A DNA stretch of 64,000 nt, from assembly GCF_002008225.1 (NCBI RefSeq), contig NZ_MRDH01000009.1, positions 44,005-108,004 on the forward strand, in the 5' to 3' direction. This DNA comes from Agrobacterium salinitolerans. GTDB lineage: Bacteria; Pseudomonadota; Alphaproteobacteria; Rhizobiales; Rhizobiaceae. Below the pieces are notes generated by a model, which was not told the origin of the DNA, ran no database searches, and saw nothing but the letters and a program-made list of their open reading frames with translations. Positions 55,842 to 63,955 of the stretch are shown here, one piece after another. The translations under genes and the position numbers were made by a program. Within the stretch, counting starts at the first letter, position 1; every line of letters starts with the position of its first letter.

Positions 55842-56188
55842 CGGACGGGCTCAGTAACACAATGCTTGCTCTCATTCTTTTCTGCGTGCTGACGGAGGCC
55901 GGCAGGGAAGTCTGCTTCAAACTGGCCTCGGCCAAGGACCGGCGCAACATTTATCTCCACCCCTGGACATTAATCGGGGTCGTGTTCTGGGGCGTAGAGC
56001 TCGTCGCCTGGACCTATGTCCTTTCGCACGTTCCGCTTTCCATCGCATTCCCGCTGATGGCCTCGAGCTATGCCGTCATTACCATCTTTAGCGCCATCCT
56101 TTTCAGGGAAACAGTCGGCCTGCGGCACTCGATCGGTGTTGCCCTGGTATCGGGCGGCGTCATCTGCGTGGGAGTATCGGGATTATGA
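55838..56188 (+). CDS. Half-size DMT/EamA membrane protein A (SMR/ArnE-like)
   Basis: This 116-residue protein has four hydrophobic helices of the EamA/SMR type: 'ALILFCVLTEAGREVCFK' in TM1, with Glu20 at the place of the SMR membrane carboxylate, and 'SIAFPLMASSYAVITIF' in TM3. It overlaps both neighbours by four bases. A second protein of the same type is encoded at 58.2 kb, and the two could form a heterodimer like ArnE/ArnF, which flips a lipid-linked amino sugar. It may move an intermediate across the inner membrane. Confidence 0.8.
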   Translation: MTDGLSNTMLALILFCVLTEAGREVCFKLASAKDRRNIYLHPWTLIGVVFWGVELVAWTYVLSHVPLSIAFPLMASSYAVITIFSAILFRETVGLRHSIGVALVSGGVICVGVSGL

Positions 56189-57090
56189 CGTTTTCTTTCG
56201 CCGGCTCACAATCCAGCCTATCCCGCCCCTTCCCTCAAGCTCCGACAGACGAAAAGACGAAAGTGTTCAATCCGTCAAACGACGGTCTTTCCTTTTTCGA
56301 AGAGGGCACGAACGGCAAGGCCGTCATGCTTGTACACGGCATGAGCGGCGCCCCTGCCGAAATGCGTCTGGTGGCGCGGCAATTCAGCCGCAGGGGTTAT
56401 TCGGTTTTTGCCCCCTTGCTCGCCGGGCACGGGCGTGGGGAAGCCGCCTTGCGGCGTTCCCGCTTTGAAGACTGGCTCGACAGCATCGCGATCGCCGCAG
56501 ACTGGCTGGCAACGCGAAGCGACATCGTCTTTTCCGCCGGCATTTGCGTTGGCGGAAAGCTTTCGCTGCTCGCGTCGCATATGCAAGCGTCCCCGATCAA
56601 GTCGGTCGCGCTCTACTCACCCTGTTTCCACTACGATGGCTGGAATGTTCCGCGCTATTACGCGATCCTGTCACCGCACATCAGATGGATCAGGCTGATA
56701 CCCTTCATCGATCGTCTCAATTTCAGCGAAACGCCTTCCCTCGGCATCAAGGACGAGCGCCTGAGACGGATGATTGCGGCCATGGAAAATGAAGGTGTTC
56801 TCAGCCATTTCCCGGGGCGCGGTCTCGTCGAGATGAGCCGGCTCGGCCACCATCTCAAGAAGCATCTGCCTCAGATCACCACGCCATCTCTCATCATTCA
56901 TTCAACTGAAGATGATCTCAGCGGTCCCGATCACGCCCGCTACATCGCCGCAAAGATTGGCGGCCCAAGAGCGCTGCACTGGTTGAACGACAGCTACCAT
57001 ATGATCCACGTGGACAGGGAACATCGCAAAGTCGCCGATCTTTCCGCCCGGTTTTTTGAGACAAAACATGCGTTTAGAAACCCGATTTGA
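56185..57090 (+). CDS. Alpha/beta hydrolase with Cys nucleophile
   Basis: This 301-residue enzyme has the alpha/beta-hydrolase fold: 'VMLVHGMSGAPAEMRLVARQ' with the oxyanion hole, then the nucleophile elbow 'FSAGICVGGKLSLLA' in which Cys121 replaces the usual Ser. The acid lies in 'IHSTEDDLSGPDH' and the His in 'NDSYHMIHVDREH'. A Cys nucleophile is known from dienelactone hydrolase and some transacylases. No signal peptide is seen. It may release or transfer an acyl or thioester intermediate in the pathway. Confidence 0.82.
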   Translation: MTFSFAGSQSSLSRPFPQAPTDEKTKVFNPSNDGLSFFEEGTNGKAVMLVHGMSGAPAEMRLVARQFSRRGYSVFAPLLAGHGRGEAALRRSRFEDWLDSIAIAADWLATRSDIVFSAGICVGGKLSLLASHMQASPIKSVALYSPCFHYDGWNVPRYYAILSPHIRWIRLIPFIDRLNFSETPSLGIKDERLRRMIAAMENEGVLSHFPGRGLVEMSRLGHHLKKHLPQITTPSLIIHSTEDDLSGPDHARYIAAKIGGPRALHWLNDSYHMIHVDREHRKVADLSARFFETKHAFRNPI

Positions 57091-58231
57091 GTTTGGCGAC
57101 GGCCCGGGTCTCAACTCCCGAAACCTCGAATTCCGGATCCACGAGACTCTTGTCGCCGTCGACAGGGATGCCTGGGATGCGTGCTTCAGCGCCGATATAG
57201 AGCGCTATGACTACTTGATGGCAGTCGAACAGTCCGGCCTTGAGGGCTTTGAGTGGCGGTATGCAACCATCAGCTATCACGGGATAATCATCGCTGCCGC
57301 TCCGATTTTTCTATGCGATTACCGTCTGGAAACGACGCTGGAACGAGGGCGACTGACGTCTCTTGTCGAAGGCATTCGCAAACGACTCCCACGGTTTCTG
57401 TCACTCCGGCTTGCCTGTATCGGCTCTCCCTGTACGGAAAGCGCGAACATCGGAATGCATCCAGATATTCCCGGCGTTTGGGAAGCTGATCTGATGACCT
57501 ATCTACTGGAATGCACGGAACGATGGGCCCAGATGTCAGGATACTGCCTGTTCGCGCTGAAAGACGTGCCGATACCTCTGGGACGAGCGCTTTCGGCAGC
57601 GGTCCACCGGCGCGCGTTCGTCGCCATGCCCGGCTTGCCAACCGCATGGTTGAGCGTGGACTTTCCCGATATCGAGACCTATCTCGCCGGATTGTCGTCT
57701 TCGACACGCAAGGACATGCGTCGCAAATGCCGCGCAGCCTCCGAGGTGAAAGTGGAGAGGGTTACCGACCTTGGCGAGATGTTGCCCCGCTTTCTCGAAC
57801 TTTATCACGATACCCGTAACCGAAGTGAGTGGCAGTTCGAAGAGCTGACGTCGGACTACTTCACCGGTGTCCTGTCAAATCTGCCTGAGAATGCGTTCTG
57901 CACCGTCTATCGCGTTGGAGACGACATTCTCGCCTTCAACCTGCTTTTGCACGACCGCAATCGGCTCATCGATAAATTCTTCTGCATGGATGCCGTACGC
58001 GGCAAGCCGTACAATCTCTATTATCTTAGCTGGTTTGAAAATCTGCGTTTTTGCCTCGAGCATGGGCTCACCCGATATCAAAGCGGGCAGGCCTACTATC
58101 AAAACAAGCTCCGCCTCGGCAGCACATTGACTGCGAACTCCATGTTTTTCAGGCACCAGAACCCCGCCCTGCACACGCTGCTGAGATGGGTTTCACCGCT
58201 TTTCAGCTCCGATGGATTGGAGAAGCAATGA
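57068..58231 (+). CDS. FemAB/BioF2-like GNAT acyltransferase
   Basis: This 387-residue protein has the double-GNAT layout of FemAB-like and BioF2-like (GNAT_6) acyltransferases. The second half carries 'FCTVYRVGDDILAFNLLLHD', 'LIDKFFCMDAVRGKPYNLYY' and 'YQSGQAYYQNKLRLGST'. It starts at 57068, inside the end of the hydrolase gene. FemAB relatives join amino acids or acyl groups to amines, and BioF2-like ones occur in polysaccharide and lipid modification clusters. It probably makes an amide bond in the final product. Confidence 0.8.
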   Translation: MRLETRFEFGDGPGLNSRNLEFRIHETLVAVDRDAWDACFSADIERYDYLMAVEQSGLEGFEWRYATISYHGIIIAAAPIFLCDYRLETTLERGRLTSLVEGIRKRLPRFLSLRLACIGSPCTESANIGMHPDIPGVWEADLMTYLLECTERWAQMSGYCLFALKDVPIPLGRALSAAVHRRAFVAMPGLPTAWLSVDFPDIETYLAGLSSSTRKDMRRKCRAASEVKVERVTDLGEMLPRFLELYHDTRNRSEWQFEELTSDYFTGVLSNLPENAFCTVYRVGDDILAFNLLLHDRNRLIDKFFCMDAVRGKPYNLYYLSWFENLRFCLEHGLTRYQSGQAYYQNKLRLGSTLTANSMFFRHQNPALHTLLRWVSPLFSSDGLEKQ

Positions 58232-58626
58232 AGGATCTGCCGACGCTTTGGCTCTCCATCCCCCTGTTGAATACGCTGCAGCAGATTTTTCTCAAGGAGA
58301 GCGCTGTCCATGTTTCAGGCGAATTCGGCGTTCAATGGTTGGTTAGTCTTGCCACATCACCCTGGTTTATTCTGGCCATCATTGCCGAAATTGTCTGTTT
58401 CGTCCTATGGCTGCGTGTGCTTGAGCAGACTGACCTGTCCAAAGCGTTTCCGCTTTCTGCGGTCAGCTATGTTTTCGTGCTCGCAAGCGCTTGGCTCCTC
58501 TATTCCGAACCGGTATCCGCTCTTCAACTGGGCGGAAGTGCGCTGATCATTGCGGGTGCCTGGTGTGTGTCGACGGCACCGGAGGAAAGGGCGATACCGG
58601 CGTCCTCGACCAAATCTGCACAGTGA
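58228..58626 (+). CDS. Half-size DMT/EamA membrane protein B (SMR/ArnF-like)
   Basis: This 132-residue protein with four helices resembles protein A of this operon ('SKAFPLSAVSYVFVLASAW' against 'SIAFPLMASSYAVITIF'). In TM1 the carboxylate of protein A is replaced by Gln18 ('LNTLQQIFLKES'). It starts in an ATGA overlap with the acyltransferase gene. The unequal pair supports a heterodimeric transporter or flippase, with one subunit lacking the ion-binding Glu. Confidence 0.8.
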   Translation: MKDLPTLWLSIPLLNTLQQIFLKESAVHVSGEFGVQWLVSLATSPWFILAIIAEIVCFVLWLRVLEQTDLSKAFPLSAVSYVFVLASAWLLYSEPVSALQLGGSALIIAGAWCVSTAPEERAIPASSTKSAQ

Positions 58627-58667
58627 CTGCGCGAAATCTTGAGCCTGCAATGGTCTTGGGAGGGGTG

Positions 58668-58769
58668 ATGAATGCGGCGGCATTCATTCGAATTGTCGCA
58701 TCAGCGACCGGCACTGGGGATCAACAGCTCTTTTTCTGGGTAATGCGTGTTTCATGTGGTCCAAAATGA
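58668..58769 (+). CDS. Candidate 33-residue coupled mini-gene
   Basis: This is a 33-codon frame with a very good ribosome site (GGGAGGGG just before the ATG). Its stop overlaps the ATG of the outer-membrane channel gene at 58766 (ATGA). Its first 20 bases form a hairpin (ATGAATGC at 58668-58675 with GCATTCAT at 58680-58687) that would hide the start. This looks like a translational-control leader more than a functional peptide. Chance cannot be excluded. Confidence 0.3.
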   Translation: MNAAAFIRIVASATGTGDQQLFFWVMRVSCGPK

Positions 58770-60220
58770 ATAGGGTGCGTCGTGATTGCGTCGATCGTTC
58801 GAGGTCGAATTGCAATGTCGTCTTGAATCGGCATCGCTGGGTGCTCATTGCTCTCCTCCTGTCTTCCTGCCATCAGGGCGGACCGACTTTTTCGGACATC
58901 GCACCGGCAGAGTTTTCGCCGGTGCGCGCGCCGCGACCCCACCAAGGCAGCGAAGCCTGGTGGCTGGCGTTTAACGACAGTCAACTCAATGCCATCGTGG
59001 CGCGTGTAGAGCAGGGCAATCTCACCGTGGCGCAGGCCCGCGAGCGGCTGGCTGCCGCCGCCGCCATTTCACACTCTGCGTCTTCCGGCTTCCTGCCCAA
59101 TGTCGGCCTCTCCGGGTCTGCAACGGGTTCCAGCAGCAGGACAAAGGTAGACGACATTTCCCGCCGTCCAGCTCAGCTTAATCTTGAGACCGGCTGGGAA
59201 ATCGCTCTCTTCGGGCAAGATAAGCTCGCCCAGCAATCTGCCGATCTCGACCGATACATGGCGGCGGAAGACGTAAATGCGGCAAAGCTCTCCGTCGCGG
59301 CGGAGGCCGCAACAAGTTACGTGCGTCTGCGGGCGCTGCAGCACCAGCGACGAAATGCCAATCTCCTTTCGTCCGCCAAAACAATAGCCAGGGATGTGGC
59401 GACCGTGCGGTCACGAAGCGGATTGGCGACAAGGCTCGAAGCCCAGTCGGCAACCGACGATAGTGCCGCGATGGCGCAACAAAAACGTCTCCTCGACAAT
59501 GCCATCGCGGACGAAATCCAGCGCATTGCCTTGCTTCAGGGCGCGATGGAGGGTGATGCGGTACTATCGGTAGTAAAACCGCAACCCGTGGCTAGCAAAG
59601 CACGGGTAACGGCGGTCCCGGCCGATGTACTTCGGCAGCGCCCGGATGTCAGGAGGGCGGAATTCGCCGTCCTGAAGGCTGGGGCCGAAGTGGGAATTGC
59701 GAAGTCAGATCTTTATCCACAACTTCACCTTTCGGGGATGATCGGTATCGGATCACCCGTCTCTGGGTCCATTTTCGGCATCATGGGCGGTCCGTCATTA
59801 CAAATGCCCCTCTTCGACTACGGGAAACGGCTCGATGTCGTGGAGGCAAAAAAAGCGCAATTGCGTGAGGCCGTCGCGGCTTACCGACAGGCGGTTCTTG
59901 TCGCCCATGGTGAAGCCTCCTCGGCCTTGCGGGCGCTGCTTGCCGCGCGCCTGGAAACTGCCCGTGCAAAATCGGCGCATGCCACGGCTGAAAAGGGCTC
60001 AGCGGAGGCCCAATTGCTGTCCCGCGAAGGACTGTCGGACGCCTCCGTCCTTGCGGGTCGCCAACTCGCAGCCGCAGAAACCCGCCGTCAACTCACCGAA
60101 GCGATGAAGGACGAAGCGGAAGCCCTGATTGCCTTTGCGAAAGCAACGGGCGGAAGTCTCGCCGCGGAGGCGTCGGGTATCGCAACCTCCCCCGATAAAC
60201 GGAGGAAAAGCGGATCATGA
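58766..60220 (+). CDS. Outer-membrane efflux channel lipoprotein (OprM/NodT type)
   Basis: This 484-residue TolC-family lipoprotein has a lipobox 'LIALLLSSCHQ', two OEP repeats with long helices, 'GLATRLEAQSATDDSAAMAQ' in the first repeat and 'QRPDVRRAEFAVLKAGAEVG' in the second. The start at 58766 is chosen because it is coupled to the mini-gene upstream; an in-frame ATG lies four codons earlier. It gives the following ABC exporter an exit channel and may also serve the RND and MacAB pumps of the window, which have no channel gene of their own. Confidence 0.9.
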   Translation: MNRVRRDCVDRSRSNCNVVLNRHRWVLIALLLSSCHQGGPTFSDIAPAEFSPVRAPRPHQGSEAWWLAFNDSQLNAIVARVEQGNLTVAQARERLAAAAAISHSASSGFLPNVGLSGSATGSSSRTKVDDISRRPAQLNLETGWEIALFGQDKLAQQSADLDRYMAAEDVNAAKLSVAAEAATSYVRLRALQHQRRNANLLSSAKTIARDVATVRSRSGLATRLEAQSATDDSAAMAQQKRLLDNAIADEIQRIALLQGAMEGDAVLSVVKPQPVASKARVTAVPADVLRQRPDVRRAEFAVLKAGAEVGIAKSDLYPQLHLSGMIGIGSPVSGSIFGIMGGPSLQMPLFDYGKRLDVVEAKKAQLREAVAAYRQAVLVAHGEASSALRALLAARLETARAKSAHATAEKGSAEAQLLSREGLSDASVLAGRQLAAAETRRQLTEAMKDEAEALIAFAKATGGSLAAEASGIATSPDKRRKSGS

Positions 60221-61353
60221 CGATCTCGATTGCGCGCAAGACCCTTCTTCACGAATGGCGCCGCTTTTTACCCGCGACAATCGCGATTGCCTTCTCGGGC
60301 GTCCTGATGACGGTCCAGGGTGCCTTGTTGCTGGGCATCGTGGGCGCCAATGGTCTTTACGTCACGCAATCCAAAGCCGAATACTGGGTGGGTTTTCCGG
60401 GAACGCAGAGTGTCGACCTAGGCCGCGCCATCCCGGCGAGTGTGGCGACAAATCTCTATGCCGAGCCGGCGATTTCGCATGTGGAGCCGGTCCTGTTCGG
60501 CTCCGGCGACTGGAGAGGCACGCATGGCGGCGGCGGTGTCAGCGTCACCGTGCTCGGCATCGATACGGCAAATGACGCCGATGCCCTCGCGCGCATCATT
60601 CCCGGATCGCTGCGAAATCAGTTGAGCGAGCCCGGCACCGTCCTTGTGGACATTGCAGACGCTTCGAAGCTTTCTACAAAAAAGGGCGGTATTGCCGAAG
60701 TGAACGGGCGTTCGGTGCGGATTGTCGATTATATCGACGGCCTTCGCGGCCTGGGCGGCGTCAATTTGGTGGCCTCAAGGGAGACCGCCCGTAATCTCGA
60801 TCACAGCCTGCCCAGCGACGGCGGCGCCACCTATTTCCTCTATGATCTCAAGCCGGGCACCAACGGCGCCGCCATACAGGCGCGCCTCAACAGCGGTACC
60901 GACATACGCCGCTTCGAGGTCTGGTCGGCTGAAGAACTCGCATCGATGACAACGATGTACATGTTGCTGGATTCGGGTGCGGGGATTGCATTCATTTTCG
61001 CGACCCTCATCGCCGTGATGATCGGTGCCGTCATAACGAGCCAGACCTTGATGGGTGCGGTGGCCGGCACGGTGCCTCAATATGCGACGCTCAGGGCGCT
61101 TGGCGTACCCTTCGACCGGCTCCGTTTCATCGTCATCGAACAGGCGGGCTGGGTCGGTCTTTTCGGTTTTATCATCAGCCTGTTTTTAAGCGTTGCAATC
61201 GCCCTGATGGCGGCGGTTTACCGAGTTCCCTTCGAACTGCGCTTCACCATCGTTGCTGCAGCCTCAACGGTGGTGCTTCTTGTCGCGGCTGTCGCCTGTC
61301 TTCTGGCAATTCATCGTTTGCGGGACACCGATCCCGCCACGCTTTTGAGGTGA
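60217..61353 (+). CDS. ABC exporter permease, DevC/FtsX-like
   Basis: This 378-residue protein has an N-terminal helix, a periplasmic domain of about 200 residues and three C-terminal helices, the FtsX/MacB/DevC plan without an ATPase domain. 'AGTVPQYATLRALGVPFDRL' is the typical cytoplasmic coupling helix. It overlaps the channel gene by four bases and is followed three bases later by the ATPase. With the ATPase and the adaptor it makes a tripartite exporter like DevBCA, which exports glycolipids in cyanobacteria. Confidence 0.9.
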   Translation: MTISIARKTLLHEWRRFLPATIAIAFSGVLMTVQGALLLGIVGANGLYVTQSKAEYWVGFPGTQSVDLGRAIPASVATNLYAEPAISHVEPVLFGSGDWRGTHGGGGVSVTVLGIDTANDADALARIIPGSLRNQLSEPGTVLVDIADASKLSTKKGGIAEVNGRSVRIVDYIDGLRGLGGVNLVASRETARNLDHSLPSDGGATYFLYDLKPGTNGAAIQARLNSGTDIRRFEVWSAEELASMTTMYMLLDSGAGIAFIFATLIAVMIGAVITSQTLMGAVAGTVPQYATLRALGVPFDRLRFIVIEQAGWVGLFGFIISLFLSVAIALMAAVYRVPFELRFTIVAAASTVVLLVAAVACLLAIHRLRDTDPATLLR

Positions 61354-61356
61354 ACC

Positions 61357-62070
61357 ATGCTGCCTGTCCTCAGCGCGCGCAATATCGGTAAGTCCTTTAC
61401 AATACATAACATTCACATGCAGGCGTTGTCGGATGTGTCGGTCGACATTTTCGCTGGAGAATTCACGCTACTGATTGGCCCTTCGGGCTGCGGTAAGAGC
61501 ACGCTGCTTGCCATCCTCAGCGGCATGACGAAGCCCGATGACGGGTCGGTGAGCGCAGGTGATGTCATGCTGTCGACATTAAGCGATGAAGCGCGGGACG
61601 AATTTCGCCTTAAGAATTGCGGATTTGTTTTTCAGGGGTTCAATCTTTTCCCGGGCCTCACCGCAGTCGAGCAGGTGCAGATACCGCTTAATTACATGTC
61701 TGTTCCCGCTGCAGAGGCCCGCGAACGGGCCGAAAGCGCATTGGCAAGCGTCGGCTTGTCAAAGAGAAGTCATCTACGGCCATCGGAGATGTCCGGCGGT
61801 GAAAAACAGCGTGTTGCTATTGCCCGCGCTATCGTCAAAAAACCCGCCATTCTCTTCGCAGACGAACCGACCAGCGCCCTCGACAGCGAAAACGGTCGAA
61901 ACATTGTCGAGATTCTCCAGTCCATCGCAAAAGACTCCGGTTCGGCGGTGCTGTGTGTTTCGCACGACATGCGTCTCGTCAAGCAGGCTGATCGTGTCCT
62001 CCAGATGGAGGACGGACGCCTGCTCCGAGACATCAGGCCCATCTCCGGTAAAAGTTCCACAGGATCTTAA
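61357..62070 (+). CDS. ABC exporter ATPase, DevA/LolD-like
   Basis: This 237-residue ATPase has Walker A 'LIGPSGCGKSTLLAILSG', the Q-loop 'GFVFQGFNLFPGLTAVEQ', signature '[15 protein letters not shown]' and Walker B '[17 protein letters not shown]'. This is the LolD/MacB/DevA subgroup, which drives lipid- or periplasm-directed exporters. It partners the FtsX-like permease. Confidence 0.93.
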   Translation: MLPVLSARNIGKSFTIHNIHMQALSDVSVDIFAGEFTLLIGPSGCGKSTLLAILSGMTKPDDGSVSAGDVMLSTLSDEARDEFRLKNCGFVFQGFNLFPGLTAVEQVQIPLNYMSVPAAEARERAESALASVGLSKRSHLRPSEMSGGEKQRVAIARAIVKKPAILFADEPTSALDSENGRNIVEILQSIAKDSGSAVLCVSHDMRLVKQADRVLQMEDGRLLRDIRPISGKSSTGS

Positions 62071-62074
62071 AGAC

Positions 62075-62995
62075 ATGAAATTTCTCCCTCGTATTAAACG
62101 TCCGGCAGTGACAACGGTTTCGGCTGGGATGATCGGCGTGGCGCTCTTGTATTTCACCGCACTTTCCCCAAACGCCGAGGAAGATACCGACCGGCCGGAT
62201 CTGGTCGGTCCACCCATCCTGGCTGCCGCTAGGGGGGTCGTAGATATCCCGGGCGGTCTTCTGCGGGTCGCCTCCCCCCGCGATGGCATCGTTGCGTCCC
62301 TGCTGGTCAACGAGGGTGACCAGGTCAAAGCGGGGGACGTCATGGCGGTACTCGACTCCAGTCAGGAAACGTTATCGGCGAAGATCGCATCGGAGGAAGC
62401 TCTGCAGGCCGAAGAGCAACATAATCTTCTTCAGATGAAGATGAAAAACCTTTCTCGCCAGGCAGATCGGGTCAAGCGCGCCGCAGCGGGAAATGCCGTC
62501 TCGGACCAAGCTCTCGATGAAGCCATAGCAGCCAGGGACAATCTCACCGGCGAATTGAAGGTGGCCGCCTCGGTTCTCGCTGCCGCAAAGATGCGGCGCG
62601 ATATCGCCGCCCGCGAAGTCGAAATACGAACAATCCGCGCTCCGGTCGACGGTTTCATCATCAGGCAGGGGATTAAAGTCGGGGAATTTGCCGCCGCCAG
62701 CGGCGCGACGGAGATGTTCACCATCCTGCCGGAAGGCCAGAAGATCGTCAGGGCGGAAATCCCCGAGCAGTTTCTCGACAACGTCAAACCCGGTGTGCCT
62801 GTTGAGGTGCTTGCAGAAGACAGATCGGGGCAGGCATATGAGGGTCGCATCAGCCGCATTTCTCCCGTTCTGATGCAGTCAACCGGCATGCCCGGCGAAC
62901 GCAATGACATTCGCACAGCAACCTCCATCGTGATGGTGGGCCGCGACGCTCCGTTCCGGGTCGGGCAACGGGTCATTATTCGCGTCTACAAATAG
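62075..62995 (+). CDS. HlyD/DevB-like periplasmic adaptor
   Basis: This 306-residue membrane-fusion protein has an N-terminal anchor (residues 15-33, 'VSAGMIGVALLYFTALSP'), a lipoyl half ('IVASLLVNEGDQVKAGDVMA'), a coiled coil (about 95-160), a second lipoyl half ('IRAPVDGFIIRQGIKVGEFA') and a C-terminal barrel. AGGA precedes the ATG at 62075, four bases after the ATPase stop. It joins the ABC exporter to the outer-membrane channel and ends the operon. Confidence 0.9.
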   Translation: MKFLPRIKRPAVTTVSAGMIGVALLYFTALSPNAEEDTDRPDLVGPPILAAARGVVDIPGGLLRVASPRDGIVASLLVNEGDQVKAGDVMAVLDSSQETLSAKIASEEALQAEEQHNLLQMKMKNLSRQADRVKRAAAGNAVSDQALDEAIAARDNLTGELKVAASVLAAAKMRRDIAAREVEIRTIRAPVDGFIIRQGIKVGEFAAASGATEMFTILPEGQKIVRAEIPEQFLDNVKPGVPVEVLAEDRSGQAYEGRISRISPVLMQSTGMPGERNDIRTATSIVMVGRDAPFRVGQRVIIRVYK

Positions 62996-63150
62996 GTCGT
63001 GCTACGACGGTCGTGACGATCTGGTGTGGTAACTTCAAGGGCCTTCACGCCCGCGGCCTGCATATATCGCAGCAGCCCAGCACCATAACTGCCTGTGCAC
63101 TCGACACCGCCGACAACATGACGCGCTGGCTCGTTCTTCTGTTCCATACC
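62996..63150 (-). mobile_element. IS110-family transposase fragment
   Basis: Read on the minus strand from 63147, the sequence encodes 'GGVECTGSYGAGLLRYMQ' and 'VKALEVTTPDRHDRR', which match the conserved block of IS110-family DEDD transposases. Nothing else of that element remains. It abuts the stop codon of the adaptor gene and, on its other side, breaks into an IS3 orfB frame. Confidence 0.7.
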
Positions 63151-63574
63151 TTACCGGACGCGGCGAATAGTAGATGCTGCCACGGCTGAAGCCGTGAACC
63201 CTGGCCTGACGTGCGACCGACAGTTTGTGTGTTCGGTCGATCATTTCTTTCCGCGCAGCAATCCCGCCTTGCCGAGCGCTCCGGCTAAAAAATCGCTCTC
63301 CAGTGTCAGCTCACCGATCTCGCTGCAAACGCAGTTTGTCACATGGCGTGAAGCGTTTTGACGCCGACGGTTGGACCCGCCGGTCTGCCTTGGCTTCATC
63401 GCTGAAAACGCCGGTCGCCCCTTCAAGGAGTTGGTCCTTCCACTGTTTGATCTGGTTGGCATGCACGTCGAATTGCTGGGATAATTCCACCAGCGTCTGC
63501 TCACCTCGGATCGCGGCGAGCGCCACTTTTGCCTTGAAAGCCGGGCTGTGGTTCCGGCACGGTCGTCTCGTCAT
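63150..63574 (-). mobile_element. IS3-family element remnant (orfA frameshifted, orfB truncated)
   Basis: On the minus strand from 63574, orfA begins MTRRPCRNHSPAFKAKVALA with a helix-turn-helix. The frame is lost after 'EAKADRR' and the orfA end, 'GELTLESDFLAGALGKAGLL', continues in another frame to a stop at 63241. The orfB start 'MIDRTHKLSVARQARVHGFS' overlaps that stop in the normal IS3 way but is cut after about 30 codons by the IS110 fragment. The element is dead. Confidence 0.82.
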
Positions 63575-63609
63575 GGTATCTCCTGTTCCCGGCATCTAAG
63601 CCGAAGTCA

Positions 63610-63861
63610 GGCGGAAACTCCACTTATCCTAGCTGTGCAGATTTCCCGAGCCACCTCGACAACCTGATCTATGGGAACATCATCAGCGTTGTGACCGGAG
63701 ATGACAAGAGTACACCCGCTCTGACAGACAATGGCATTGACGAACTCAGGCAAATGCTGGCCGACGCGCGTAGGTCTGCCAAAAAAAGGCAGGAGTTCCT
63801 CGATTGCTTCGTCCTCGACGAGGAGATCGTCGCACGCGTCAAGGCATATTCCCCGCGGTAG
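63610..63861 (+). pseudogene. C-terminal fragment of an unidentified protein
   Basis: A plus-strand frame without a start codon reads 'NLIYGNIISVVTGDDKSTPA' then 'NGIDELRQMLADARRSAKKR' and ends at TAG 63861. Codon third positions are GC-rich, as in real genes here. The left end runs into the IS3 remnant, so it may be the tail of a gene broken by that insertion. A competing frame on the minus strand has poorer codon use. Confidence 0.3.
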
Positions 63862-63908
63862 CAATCGGGCCGTTACCTTGAGGCAGAATACCTGAGGGCC
63901 AGAAACGC

Positions 63909-63931
63909 AAAAAAGGCCTTGCGTGGCAAGG
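63909..63931 (-). terminator. Rho-independent terminator after tRNA-fMet
   Basis: On the minus strand CCTTGC (63931-63926) pairs with GCAAGG (63922-63917) around a three-base loop, followed by a run of six T (63914-63909). It starts 25 bases beyond the tRNA 3' end and probably ends an rRNA operon transcript. Confidence 0.8.
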
Positions 63932-63955
63932 GCTTGGCGCAATCACAGGGATCGT

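Noticed and set aside
63607..63942. A 111-codon minus-strand frame before the tRNA
   Set aside because: It begins within the terminator hairpin of the tRNA transcript and has lower GC at third positions than the competing plus-strand fragment.
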